A stretch of DNA of 64,000 bases, from the NCBI GenBank assembly GCA_949357655.1, contig CASHTG010000015.1, forward strand, positions 1,984,001 to 2,048,000. Reading direction: 5' to 3'. Position numbers and translations under genes: made by a program. Shown one piece after another: positions 35,113 through 47,072 of the stretch. Positions within the stretch are counted from its first letter, which is position 1, and the number at the start of each line of letters is the position of its first letter. This stretch comes from Parascedosporium putredinis (taxonomy: Eukaryota; Ascomycota; Sordariomycetes; Microascales; Microascaceae). The notes below the pieces were generated by a model. That model did not search any database. It saw only the letters and a list, made by a program, of their open reading frames with translations, and was not told where the DNA came from.

Positions 35113-35600
35113 AAAGGGGGACAGAGAAACATGGTGGCTTGGTGAGCGTTCGTCAGGCGAGGGGGTGAAGAAGCGGATGGGGAAAAACTGTATCTTGATA
35201 TTCTCGCTACGTCTTTTGTATTGTGTATCTGATTTGAAACCAGACTTATGTGCTAGTAAGAGAAGCCTCTGACAACACTCTCTTTAAAAAGAAATGAAAA
35301 AGAAAAAGAGAAGAAGAAAAAAGATGCACCGGAACGCCTACATAATATAATGTCCGTGAATGCCTTCCTTCCTCGTCCGCATCAAAAGGTCCGAGGATCT
35401 GAAAATGCAGAGAACCTTAAAAGATGGCGACGTATTTTACATGTATAGTTGCCTCAACTTCAAAGCCCCGCCTCTCAAAACACTTCCCTGGCTTCTTTTG
35501 TCTCCAGAGGACAGCCCGGGCCGGCTTTGGTGGGTATAGAGCGTGGAAGGGCGGGGAGAAGCAAAGCTGGCCAGCCGGGATGTACTCCGAGGCTGACGCT
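35113..35600. other. Intergenic region between convergent genes
   Basis: Short region with A-rich stretches near 35285-35325. The right part is the 3' flank of SEC66. Nothing else seen. Confidence 0.5.
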
Positions 35601-36594
35601 CTATTTCTTGCCACCCTTCTTCTTCTTGCTTGGGGTGTCTGCTGGGGTTCCTTCCGCGGGAACATCGAGGCCTCCAGGAGTCTTGGCCGGGGTGACAGCG
35701 GGAGTGTTGGAAGAGGCCTTGGCAGGAGTAGCGGCGGGAGTGGCGGAGGGGGTACCGGGGTCGACGAGAACTGCGTCATCCTCGCTGGCGGGCTTCCCAG
35801 TGGAGCCCTTTTCGGCTTCCTCGTCATTGACGAGCTCGGTCTCGATGGTGGCCCTGCGCTTCTCCCACCATTCCCTCTCACCCACAACCTTGCCCTGAAT
35901 CTCCTCAAGGCGCTTGCGGAATTGCATGTTTACGGCGATCTCGTTGGCGGACTGGAAGATGAACTGGCCCCAGTTGGGTGCGATGGCGTTGGCCTAGTGA
36001 TCTCATGTTAGCCCGTCGCCCACGTCTCGGCCGTTTCGGGCGCGGCAAACGCCATGGCAAACGCGAGAAAAGGATCTTACCTCCATGACTACATCACGTA
36101 GCTCATTCTCCATCTCCTTCTCAGCGCGCTGGAAGCGCTGCCAGAGGTCGTCGCCAACGCTTCCCTTTGGAGGAGGGAAGAGATGGCTTGTTTCGCAGTG
36201 CGGATCTGCACAAGACGGTTGATATCTTCGACCGCGCGGCGTAAGAGGGAAGCTTTCAACACGTTGTCGGGGATCTTGCCGGTTGACTCGTCACCGTTTT
36301 CGGGGTCCATATGAAGGAGAGAAAGGTAAACGTTCCGTTGGAGATGGGGCCCGAACCATGGCTCGAGGTTGGCGGCCTGGGCTGCGCTCGAAAAATTTGA
36401 GTTAGCTTGCTCATTTCCACGGTTTACGCAGTGATCCATGTCTGTTTTCTTCTTCTCCCACTAGAAAAAGGACGGTACTAACTCGCTTTGCGCTTCCGGT
36501 ATATGCTCGCGAAGGTCAGAAGAGAGCCGCTGAGGACTGTCAGGTAGGCCAAGGGGAGCACTAGGCCCAACCAGTCAACTTCTATGTCGAGCAT
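35601..36594 (-). CDS. sec66: SEC66/SEC71-type subunit of the ER post-translational translocation complex
   Basis: Sec66 (Sec71) works with Sec62, Sec63 and Sec72 in post-translational import into the ER. Exon 1 (36594-36483) encodes the luminal start and single membrane anchor (MLDIEVDWLGLVLPLAYLTV), then the basic RKRKA. Exon 2 (36381-36081) carries the conserved cytosolic NLEPWFGPHLQRNVYLSLLH and VQIRTAKQAISSLLQR. Exon 3 (35993-35601) has APNWGQFIFQSANEIA and EREWWEKRRATIETEL, then a tail rich in Thr-Pro/Ala-Thr-Pro repeats ending in a Lys cluster (KKKKGGKK). Introns are 36482-36382 and 36080-35994. One frameshift at the CCC run 36163-36165 (missing G on the coding strand). Total 268 residues. 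Confidence 0.92.
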
Positions 36595-37685
36595 TGTTCT
36601 GGGGGAGATGTGTAGGATTAAAAGACGGGAGGTCGAGAGGGGAGGGAAAGAGAAGGAAAAAGAAAAAAAAAAAAGACAAGAGAATAGACGGAATGAACGA
36701 CAGCTGCTTGGATGGGGCAGCAAGGAGAGGAAAGGGGGGTTAGGAGTGTTTCTGAAGAGTGCACGTTGTGGTAGTTGATGGATTACATCAGAAAATCGAG
36801 AGTCGCGGCCAGCTGTTCTCTTTGATGAATTTACACTAGCTCGAATAGTCAAATTGACACTTTGGCATCCCCTGGTTTGCTGGCCTGAACTTGGGGGACG
36901 TGACTGAGACGGCATGTTCCGTTACCACGTTCCAAAAGTTTTATATTAGATAAGCAAGATAAGCAGCACACATGCTCTGATTGAGCCGACATTCAAGCGA
37001 AGGCTGTCCCATGTGGCTGAGAGCTCATGCCTGTCGTGGTGGGCAGTGGGTTGGACAGGCGTGTGTGGCTGCATCGGTGTCTAAGCCAAGGAAGTGCCAG
37101 CATTAACTTTCTGCCGGAATCGGAGCCATGCCACCAGCTTTGAGCACGTTCCAAAATATTTCTCAACATGGCAATTGGTCAATGGCAGAACCCTGCACGC
37201 CGAAAATCTGGGGAGGGGCAAGGCATCAAACATGGGTCAGCTTTATAGTGGTACTATACACTTTCGATCTCTTCATGTTCCTGGAAAACGCCAAGTGCCA
37301 CTTGAGATCGTCTTGTCCCCCACCTTATGCCGATAGAGGGTTTCCTCCTAGCACAATCAACCATCTTTCGTTCCTGAAAGTGGTGATTCTGGGGTCTCAG
37401 TTCAATCTTCAATAAACTCGTAGTTTCTGAGAATCGGCGCCGCAATGCGTGATCTCTGCTGATGACGGACCCTACTACCAGTCATACCTTATTGATGTAT
37501 ATTCCTCGCCCGTTGAAGATTGGATCGATGACACCAGCATGCAGAAGCGAAGCAACAAAAAGAAAAGAAAATGGGGGAGGGTAATGTAGGTACATCCCCC
37601 AAGGGCATGCCGCTTTGCGTCAACCCACGCCAGTCGGTGACTCGTCTGCTGGCTCCCAAATCCGTGACGAGAAAATTTTTGTTCG

Positions 37686-37705
37686 TTTTTTTTTTTTTTT
37701 TTTTT
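37686..37705. repeat. T20 homopolymer
   Basis: Twenty consecutive T residues in the intergenic region upstream of the CPS gene. Confidence 0.9.
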
Positions 37706-38372
37706 CCCCTGCCTTTCGAATCCCCCACCACCGCGCGCATGAGCTTGGTCTTGCAAACGGCGGTGGGCCCGGGGACTACTCCAAATTAGATTCTGCAGTG
37801 GGGAAGGCGTAGCCTTGACCGAGGCTTGAGCGAACTCTTTGCGTTGGAGACAAGAGAAAAGAAGATGATGATATTGACGCCTTTACCTGTGTCTAGAAGC
37901 TTAATGATAATAGCCATTGCTTTGCGTGCTAATCTAACGAGGGATGGCCTTCCGGGAATGATTAAACACCAGTAACTGGCCCGGACAGAGATGCAAAAAG
38001 ATGGGCCATTTTGTTGAGATGCCCCTGCTCGTGGGCAACTGCCAGTTGTTTTCCTGAAGCCATGACACACTGTTTGCCCGCGTTATGACGGAGAGGGTTT
38101 AGCGGTACCGTCCACTTGGCGTGTTGTGGATACTGTGTTACTCAACGACCGGCGGGTTTTTTCCAGATGAGAAAGTGCAATGGAGATCCCCCAAGCCGCC
38201 AAAGGTTGGACTCACATTGATACCGAGTACACTCTTTGTACGCTAGGCTAGCGAGGACAAGTACACTCCGATGCTACCGCCGGCAACCCTCCTGACTGGC
38301 CGGGCTGGAGAGGGGATTTCTTTTTTTTTGTCTTCTTTTTTTCTTTTTTTCTTTATCTGACAGTCGTCGCGC

Positions 38373-38599
38373 GAGTCACTCGTCTTGGCTCTCGAAGCGG
38401 TATCGTCCACTGTGCCCGTCGTACACCGAGCCAAAGGGGAAAACAGAGTCACCAATCGTAGCTCACCTCCATCACTAAAACGGCCGTCTGGCTCCGTAAA
38501 AACCTACCCACCTTGACACAGTGCTTATCTTATCGGTACCTCCTCCCACTGGTTCATTGCATTTTTTCCTCGCCGACATCCCACCTCCTACAAGAGTCA
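38373..38599 (-). promoter_or_regulatory. Three TGACTC (CPC1/GCN4-type) sites upstream of the CPS gene
   Basis: GAGTCA occurs at 38373-38378, 38446-38451 and 38594-38599, each followed by C, so each reads GTGACTC on the minus strand. They lie about 212-438 bp before the start codon. TGACTC is the core of the Gcn4/CPC1 binding site of general (cross-pathway) amino-acid control, which governs arginine genes in yeast and Neurospora. Regulation is inferred. Confidence 0.5.
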
Positions 38600-38810
38600 C
38601 ATCTCCCACCGCCCTACATCACCACCTTTTTCTTTTTTTCCCTCTTCTCCCCAAACTGCCCTCTCCTCCTCCCGCCTTCCTCCCCAAACCTCTCGCTCGC
38701 ACCGCTGTCTAGGAAGTTTCAATTGGGAACGACAGAGCTAGGCGACCTTACTTTCTCATTCCCTTCTTCCCCTCCGACTCGCCCCAATCCTTCCTATTCA
38801 GCACGTCGCC

Positions 38811-41800
38811 ATGTCTGGCAGGCTCGCCGGTCGAGCTCCGGCTCTGCTCCGACAAGGCCGACGATTGCACGCGCCTTCTCCCTTGACTGTTCGCAGCTTT
38901 ACCACGCCCGCTGCCGCCTCTTCGCCCTTGACCCGCCTCCAGACTGGCCGCTCCACCCTGTCGCAGAAGCGATTCCTGTCGACCACGTTATTGCGAGCTT
39001 CGACCGTTGCTGACTCTCAGCCCCCGCCAAATTCCAAGGCCTACCTTGCCAGCGGCGCGGTCAAGCCCTTGGCCCAGGTCGATGTCAAGAAGGTCCTCGT
39101 CGTAGGAAGCGGCGGCTTGGCCATTGGCCAGGCCGGCGAGTTTGACTACTCTGGTTTGTGCCACCTCGCTCTATCCTCCGTATTTCGTTGGCTTTACAAC
39201 TACTTCTGAGTCACGCGAGCACTTTGGTTTTTGCTAGTAGCGCGTGGACTAACACTTGGCTTTCTACCCTGTGATAGGATCTCAAGCTCTCAAGGCCCTC
39301 AAGGAGGCGGGCGTGGCCTCGGTGCTGATCAACCCTAATATCGCTACTATTCAGACAAACCACAGCCTTGCCGACGAGGTCTACTATCTCCCTGTCACTC
39401 CCGAGTATGTTTCCTACGTCATTGAGCGAGAAAAGCCCGATGGCATCTTCCTGTCCTTCGGTGGCCAGACCGCTTTGAACCTCGGTGTCGAGATGCAGCG
39501 TCAAGGTCTCTTTGAGAAGTACGGAGTCAAGGTCCTTGGTACCAGCGTCCGAACCCTCGAGCTCTCCGAGGATCGTGACCTCTTCGCCAAGGCCCTTGAG
39601 GAGATCAACATCCCCATCGCCAAGTCCATTGCTGTTGGCACCATTGAAGAGGCCATTGACGCCGCCGAAAAGGTCGGGTACCCCATCATCGTCCGTGCCG
39701 CCTATGCCCTTGGTGGTCTCGGCTCCGGTTTCGCCAACAACGAAGAGGAGCTCCGTAACATGGCTGCCCGCTCCCTCACCCTCTCCCCCAGATCCTCGTC
39801 GAGAAGTCCCTCAAGGGCTGGAAGGAAGTCGAATACGAAGTCGTTCGTGACGCCAACAACAACTGCATCACCGTCTGCAATATGGAAAACTTCGACCCCC
39901 TTGGTATCCACACTGGTGACTCGATTGTCGTTGCACCTAGCCAGACTCTGAGCGATGAGGAGTACCATATGCTCCGAACTGCTGCGATCAAGATTGTCCG
40001 CCATCTTGGCGTCGTTGGCGAGTGCAATGTGCAATATGCTCTCCAGCCCGATGGCCTCGACTACAGAGTCATCGAGGTCAACGCCCGTCTCTCTCGCTCG
40101 TCTGCTCTGGCCTCCAAGGCGACCGGATACCCCCTCGCTTACACTGCTGCTAAGATTGGCCTCGGCCACACCCTCCCCGAGCTTCCCAACGCCGTCACCA
40201 AGACTACAACGGCCAACTTCGAACCTTCTCTCGACTACATCGTTACCAAGATCCCCGCTGGGATCTTTCCAAGTTCCAGCATGTCAAGCGCGATATTGGC
40301 AGTGCCATGAAGTCGGTCGGTGAGGTCATGGCCATCGGCCGTACCTTCGAGGAGTCTTTCCAGAAGGCTATCCGTCAGGTTGATCCCAAATTCCTTGGTT
40401 TCCAGGGCGACAAGTTTGAGGACTTGGATGCCGAGCTCCAGAACCCCACCGACCGAAGGTGGCTCGCCGTCGGTCAGGCCATGCTTCACGAGAACTACTC
40501 GGTCGACAGGGTTCACGCCCTGACCAAGATCGACAAGTGGTTCCTTTACAAGCTCGAGAACTTGGTCAACTGCAACAGGGAGCTCCAGCAAGCCGGCAGC
40601 CTCGAGGCCCTTCGCAAGGATCAAGTCCTAGGCGCCAAGAAAATGGGCTTCTCCGACAAGCAAATCGCCCTCGCCGTCAACAGCACCGAAGACAAGGTTA
40701 GGGCGTACCGTCTAGGCATGGGCATCCGTCCTTGGGTCAAGAAGATCGACACCCTCGCCGCCGAATTCCCTGCCGACACCAACTATCTGTACACCACCTA
40801 CAATGCCTCCACCCATGACGTCCAGTTTGAGGACAAGGGCACCATCATCCTCGGAAGCGGTGTCTACCGTATCGGTAGCTCCGTCGAGTTCGATTGGTGC
40901 GCTGTCAGCGCCACCCAGGCGCTCAGGCAGATGGGCCAAAAGACTGTCATGATCAACTACAACCCCGAAACCTACTCCACCGATTTCGACACCGCGGACA
41001 GGCTGTACTTCGAAGAACTCAGCTACGAGCGTGTCATGGATATCTACGAGCTCGAGAGCGCCTCCGGCGTTGTCGTGTCCGTTGGTGGACAGCTCCCCCA
41101 GAACATTGCGCTCCGACTTCAGGAGACCGGAAATGCCAACGTCCTCGGTACCGACCCCAAGGACATTGACAGGGCTGAGGATCGTCAAAAGTTCTCCGAG
41201 ATCCTCGACAGCATCGGTCTTGATCAGCCTGCCTGGAAGGAGCTCACCTCCGTCGAAGCTGCCGAGACCTTTGCTGATGAGGTGGGCTACCCCGTCCTTG
41301 TCCGCCCTAGCTACGTCCTTTCCGGTGCCGCCATGACTGTTATCCGCAGCAAGGAGGACCTCAAGGTCAAGCTCGAAGCCGCCAGCGATGTCTCCCCGAT
41401 CATCCCGTCGTCATCAGCAAGTTCATCGAGAATGCCCAGGAGATCGACGTTGATGCCGTTGCGTCCAAGGGCGAGCTGGTCATCCACGCCGTTTCTGAGC
41501 ACGTCGAGCAGGCTGGTGTCCACTCTGGTGATGCTACCCTTATCCTTCCCCGCCAACATCGACGAGACCACCATGACTAGGGTCAAGGACATCGCCGAAA
41601 GGGTTGCCAAGGCTTGGAACATCACTGGTCCTTTCAACATGCAAATCATCAAGGCCGACAACCCCAACGGTGGAGAGCCCGCGCTCAAGGTCATTGAGTG
41701 CAACCTCCGTGCTTCCCGATCCTTCCCCTTCGTCAGCAAAGTCCTCGGTGTCAACTTTATCGATGTTGCCACCAAGGCCCTCGTTGGCCAAGAGATTCCC

Positions 41801-42538
41801 GACTACACTGACCTCATGAGTGTCAAGCGGGACTACTTGGCCACCAAGGTCCCTCAATTCTCCTGGACTCGTCTCGCCGGCGCTGACCCCTTCTTGGGTG
41901 TCGAGATGTCTAGCACTGGTGAGATTGCCTGCTTCGGAAAGAACTTGGTCGATGCCTACTGGGCTTCGCTTCAGTCAACCATGAACTTCAGGGTACCCCA
42001 GCCCGGCGAGGGTCTTCTCTTTGGCGGCGAGCTTAGCAAGACCTGGCTCACCACCATCGTCGACTACCTCTCTCCCTCGGCTACAAGCTCTACGCTGCCG
42101 ACAACTCGGTCAAGGAACTGCTCGAGACCACGGCCAAGGACAAGGTCGATGTCCAGGTCATCGAGTTCCCCACGGAGGATAAGCGAGCCCTCCGTGAAGT
42201 TTTCGCCAAGTACGACATCCGCGGCGTCTTCAACCTCGCGCAGGCTCGCGGTAAGACTGTCACGGATGTTGACTACGTCATGCGCCGAAACGCTGTCGAT
42301 TTCGGTGTCCCTCTCTTCATGGAGCCCAACGTAAGTACTTTTACCTTTTCCCCGCACACGCCCTCCTCTGCGTTTCCATTTCCTATATAGCCGATGACTA
42401 ACTGTGGCGCCCCTTGCTCTCCTCTTATAGACTGCTATGCTCTTCGCGCAGTGCATGAAGGAGAAGCTTCCCATGGCTGAGGGTATCCCCAGCGAGGTTC
42501 GCCGCTGGTCGGAGTTTATCAACGGAAAGCCTTTGTAA
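38811..42538 (+). CDS. cpa2: Carbamoyl-phosphate synthase, arginine-specific, large (ammonia) chain, mitochondrial
   Basis: Makes carbamoyl phosphate from ammonia, bicarbonate and 2 ATP for arginine synthesis (Neurospora arg-3, yeast CPA2). A long Arg/Ser/Thr-rich, acid-poor presequence of about 60 residues indicates mitochondrial import. Exons: 38811-39153, 39278-42330, 42431-42538. The two homologous halves are evident: [20 protein letters not shown] with ALGGLGSG in the first ATP-grasp, and [19 protein letters not shown] with [10 protein letters not shown] in the second. Substrate-binding signatures include [13 protein letters not shown] [30 protein letters not shown] and [17 protein letters not shown]. 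No glutaminase or ATCase domain is fused, which separates it from the pyrimidine enzyme. Frameshifts: C5 39785-39789, C4 40253-40256, C4 41394-41397, C4 41548-41551 (two bases), CCC 42074-42076. Restored length 1169 residues. Confidence 0.95.
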
Positions 42539-43539
42539 ATTGAATCATCTGCATTTGGTGGGGCAAAAGTTTCTTTCGGGAGGGGTAAAGAAGGGGATGG
42601 AATGGGAACGATGGGAACGATGGGAGAATACCATTAGGCCTTTTTTTTTTCTTTCTCTGTTTGTAATCGCCTTTTTTTTTTTTTTCAAGATCCATGGGTT
42701 TGCGTCCTCGCCTCTGCCTCGTAGCGCACATATGATTTTCCCCAGGTTGTCTAGGGTCCGTTCTTGTTTACCAAAGGAGAAATAAGGTGCAGATTGTTTC
42801 TATTTTATATAGGGTTACTTTTTAGGGTTCTTTTTCTCTTCCTTTTTGGCTGGCGTTAGAGCTGCTTCGTGCAATGCGACTTGTCTAGGAGTGCGGGTGC
42901 ATGACTAGGGAACATATTCACGTCCATAAACATATCGGTGGTCGACTTTCATTGTAAAGATGGAGGAAGCGCTTCTCTAGAATGTAATAGTTGTCTATGT
43001 GAATTCTGTTGGTTCTTGCATCAGCCTTGCGTCGGCATGGCAGCAATCCTTCATCCATGCTGTTGAAGTCAGTTCTTTAGCTGCGATCCGCGCGAACGGT
43101 TGGCAAGAGGACCACTGTAGTATGCTGTTTGAATATGTTCAAAAAGGTTCTCTAGGGTCCTCGCCAACCCAAAGGATGCTGAAGTGCGAGATGTCTGCTA
43201 AAATATACAAAAGAAAATGCGCGGAGGAGGACGTTTCTTGCAAACGAAGAGACAGGAGAGGGGAAAGAGAAAGGGAGTCATGATGGCGGAAAAGAAAAAA
43301 GAACAAAAACCAAGAGATTGTCCATGGACTCCATTGTTGAACCTAGATAGCCTCTGTTGTGATGCTAAAAAAACGCCGTCAAGCCACCCGCCATCTCCGA
43401 CATTCCCCAAGTCAAGGACACCCCTAAAAAGCCCATCTGTCTACTGTAGCATCATCGCCTGGAACCAGGATCACCGGACGCGGCCTACTCCCTCCCAAAC
43501 CTACCCCTTGAGCTCAGCTCAGCCGTAATCAACCCATTG
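42539..43539. other. Intergenic region between convergent genes
   Basis: 3' flanks of the CPS gene and NPL4; two T-rich runs near 42641-42685. No supported gene. Confidence 0.5.
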
Positions 43540-45857
43540 TTATGATAACTCGCTGTGTTCATCCTCTGAACTACTCCGACTCGAGGTGGAAGACCTTCTA
43601 GGAGCAGACTTGTCGTCGCTCAGCCTAACGGCGGATAAACGTTTAGCAAGTGGCGCTTCAACAACTGGCTGCTGGTGGGCCTTGAGGCCCAACTCATCTC
43701 CGCGGCGTCGCTTGGCCACGGAGGCTCCACTCGGAGACGAGTTGCCGTCGTGTCCCCGTGAGCGCTTGGAACGTGGGGTTGGAGAACGCTCACCGGTCGA
43801 TTGCAGGATGGCTGTGAGGGTCTGCCAGCCCTCGGTTGACCGCAGCTGGTACGCGTCAGACACGTCGTGCTGAGACGCTACTCTGCATAACAGAGCCTCC
43901 TCATCCTGTAGGCGCAGAGGAACAAGGAAGGAGAGGATTCAAGTTAGCAAACCAACTACATAGGCGCGCATCAACTCGTCATGTCTTACCTTGGAGAGTA
44001 CGCCCATCTGGTGAAGGAAGCAGAGAAGGTGGAAATTGGAGACGGGGAGCTCTTTGCTCTCCGATCGCCTCCCGCTTGTCACCTTCAGCATCCTCGCAAC
44101 CGCAGAATGTTCTTGGCTCTCGCCAACATATCCTCGGTTCTCGATGGGGAAGCCCGGCTCGGTAAACATGGGATTCGGCTCGTCTGGGAAACCATGTGTC
44201 AGGGTGACAAAAAGATACTCGACGGGGAAGGACGGCTTCGCATTCTCTTGCACGTTTGCCCCATATTCGTTGACCTTGCGATAGAACACCTCCGGGATGT
44301 ACCTCGTCCTCGCAACGTTGGGATCCTCCTCTTCCTCTTGAACAAGCATTACGCCAGGCTCGGCTGACGGCTCTATGATGTCGGCTCGGACCATCTCCAC
44401 GGCCGAGTTAGACATCTGATAAGCGGATACGTCAATCTCGCCACGCTCATTTCCGGATATGATACAGGTGACAAACCCGGATCCAAATCGGGCGCTGTGG
44501 CTCCACTTCGTTGGCTTGGGGTGCTGAGCCTGGAGCCTCGAAGAGAAGCAGATCTCGAGGGAGGATAGGAAGTACGAGTCTATGTGCCTCCTACATATCA
44601 CCGATCCGTCCTTGTTTCCCGCATCTAGGAGATCGGTCCAGATCACGCCGACCTTTTCGAGGCCACAAATCTTTGCAATTTGGTCGATTTCTGACTCGCT
44701 ATCCCAGGCCTCGAGCGTCAAGCCGTCGGCCTCGTCTAGCTGGGGAGGTTCGTAGATGGCCTCCACTATGGCCTTGACACCGAGAGGTACTTTGGTATAT
44801 TCGGCATATCGCCCGTACAGGAAGCCGAGCCTCTGGCTTCCAGACTTCCTCAAGCGTTGATGAAGGAGTCCACAATTTCGGGACTAGAGAACTCGACGTG
44901 ATCCACCATTCGGAAGGGTTGAGGCTGGAGCGTGATCGCGCTGGGTTGGCATTTGCTGCAGATTCCCTCGGGCCACTGAGGGTGGCCTGAAGGACAGTCT
45001 GATTTAACGCGGTAGAAGGGCTCCGAGAGAGGCGGTATGAAGGAGCTGCCATGTTCAGGTTTGTTGGTGGCGGAATTGATCTTCTTTAGGTAGGCATGGA
45101 AAGACAGGTACTTGATGCCATTATCCGCCAAGTATTCGCTATTGAACGGGTCGAGGGGCGTGCAGTAATCACACATGCCCTTGGGGCCGTGTCGGCACAT
45201 TGTAGAGCGTTGTCTCGGAATTTTGCCATCTTTCTTGTCCAGCAGGTCGTCGAGTGCTGATTGCTTCGTGGTTTCCCAAGGGCGCGGGCCTTCCGCGGTG
45301 GTAGAGATGTCTGGGTTCGGGAGCGGCACCTCCTCGCTGGGGAGAATCGGCTTTCCGTTTAACCGATTGGAAGTAGGTTTTGAGGTGTCATCGTCTTCCT
45401 GCCCGTCGGCGGACTCGGCTCGGCACTTGTAGGTAATGAAGATGAGGTCACCGTGCCTGCGCAAGGTTAGCGATGGGAAGCTGGGAAATAAGATGGCCGT
45501 GTACAAGTGGAATGGAGGCAGGCGGGAGACACGGACTTTAGGCCAACCTGGCCGATCTTGAAGCTGGCTATGTCTTTAAGAAACTTGACGTCTCCGCCAG
45601 ACGGAGAGTTGGAGAGGGTGAGAGTGCGGGGGTCGATGGCATCGGGGAGGTGGGGAAGGATCTGAGGAAGCTCTAAATTAGCAGTGGACCACGGAGAGGA
45701 GAGAAGATGAGGCGAGCAAGAAGGCGCGTAGAGAGAGGCAAAAGATTGGGACTGGGTGGATGAGGGTATTCTACCTCTCGGCCTAGGTCGCCGAAGGTGT
45801 CCGTCTTCTCAAGGTCACCCTGATCATGCCATCGGGCCCTCGAACGCGAAGAAGCAT
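43540..45857 (-). CDS. npl4: NPL4, Cdc48/p97 ubiquitin-recognition cofactor
   Basis: With Ufd1 it recruits Cdc48 to ubiquitinated substrates in ERAD and other extraction reactions. Exons: 45857-45775, 45670-45537, 45456-43990, 43905-43540. The N-terminal UBX-like domain ([32 protein letters not shown]) is followed by the NPL4 zinc-finger domain ([39 protein letters not shown]) and the pseudo-MPN domain ([38 protein letters not shown]). The C-terminal tail is Ser/Arg-rich with SKRSRG and AKRRRG basic clusters that could serve as nuclear signals. Two frameshifts: near 45810 (missing G on the coding strand) and near 44850 (missing T, at FINALRKSG). The restored length is 683 residues. It is the only member of the Ufd1-Npl4-Cdc48 complex in the window. 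Confidence 0.95.
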
Positions 45858-47072
45858 TTTGGGCACGCGAACAGGCTACAGGTCTAAGAATTTGGAGAAA
45901 AGGAGGCCGGAGGAGGAGTATTGTCCTTTGGTAATGTCCTCTGTCCTAGCTCAGACCTCGCTTTGCTCTGGTGTTGAGTGTCTCGGGAAGGTGGTGGGTG
46001 GGCGTGGTGGGCGTGGTGGGGTTGATGCTGAGGATCTCGCTTCTAGGTATATGTATCGCGAGAGAGACAAATGAGTCGGAAGCAAGGTTGGGCAACGGCA
46101 CATGCAGTGAAGCAGGTCGACTCGGTCCCTGAAGAAATGGAAATGCACAAAAAGGAAGTTGACTGGAGAGAAAGGAGGTTGAAAAGGCACAACTCTGCGA
46201 TTTAGCTACTTTTGTTGCCTTTTTCCGTGACTCGTCGAAGGTTGTGGAATGGGTTGACAAACTCGAGCTCTCAATCCGTACATGTGCGGCAAGGGAGTAC
46301 CTGGGAAGCTTCGGGTTGGTACTTTTTGGGCGCGGGGCTTGCCATGGAAGCTGATGTCACAGAAAGGGTACCTCTTTCCAGGCTGCGACAGTGGGCGTCA
46401 TCGGACACAATAAGAGCCGTGCGGTGTCCAGCCAGCAGCATCCTCAGGTACCTATTGCTTCATCCACCTGTGGATCGATGAACCTTTTAGATCAATCTAG
46501 ATCCATTGTATTATTACAGTAGCTCAGTGGCAACCTTTGAACATTCGACGCTGAAAACTGCACTCGAATCATTCATCCTAGAATCTAATTTGTGCATAGG
46601 GCGCCCAAGATCTGATGGTTCTCGAAACGGGCTGGCCTATTTCCATCATCAGTTCATCTAATGCCTTTTGTCACCGCCATCCCTATCAGTGGCAATGTTA
46701 TATCAGTTCCGTCATTTGAGTGGGCAGCCGATCGACCCGAGTACTTGGATTGAAGTTGAATGGAATCAGAGATCGTAGAGAGAAACGGAAGGTAGAAGGG
46801 AAAACACAAATCACTAATCCCACTTCTAGTTGGTTACAGGGGACGCAGGAACTGTTGGTATCCACCTAACCCTTCGTGGAATTTCATGGTGGATGTCTCT
46901 ATATGGAATCTTCACAACTACTCACCAACCCCTACTCCGTCGTCATCATATGGCCTTACGAGCCATCCCACCCGAGAGGGATGACACATGTGTATGGGTC
47001 CTTTTACGCCATCACAACCGTCCCAAATCCCGATCCGTCGCTGCCTTTGCAATCCTATGACACCTCCGTAAC
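45858..47072. other. Intergenic region upstream of NPL4
   Basis: Holds the NPL4 promoter and the 3' flank of FRS2. A short GGGCGTGGT-type repeat lies near 46000-46020. I did not find a PACE (GGTGGCAAA) element. No supported gene. Confidence 0.5.

Larger units (their letters stand above)
36595..38810. promoter_or_regulatory. Divergent upstream region of SEC66 and the CPS large-chain gene
   Basis: 2.2 kb with no recognisable gene. It contains a T20 run at 37686-37705, T-rich tracts near 38320-38355, and in the last 440 bp three GAGTCAC motifs. A CT-rich leader directly precedes the CPS start codon. Confidence 0.5.

Noticed and set aside
38811..42538. CPS large chain, and other broken genes, as pseudogenes
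   Set aside because: Breaks are confined to homopolymers, the rest of each protein is fully conserved, and splice sites are intact; decay would also produce nonsense and missense changes.
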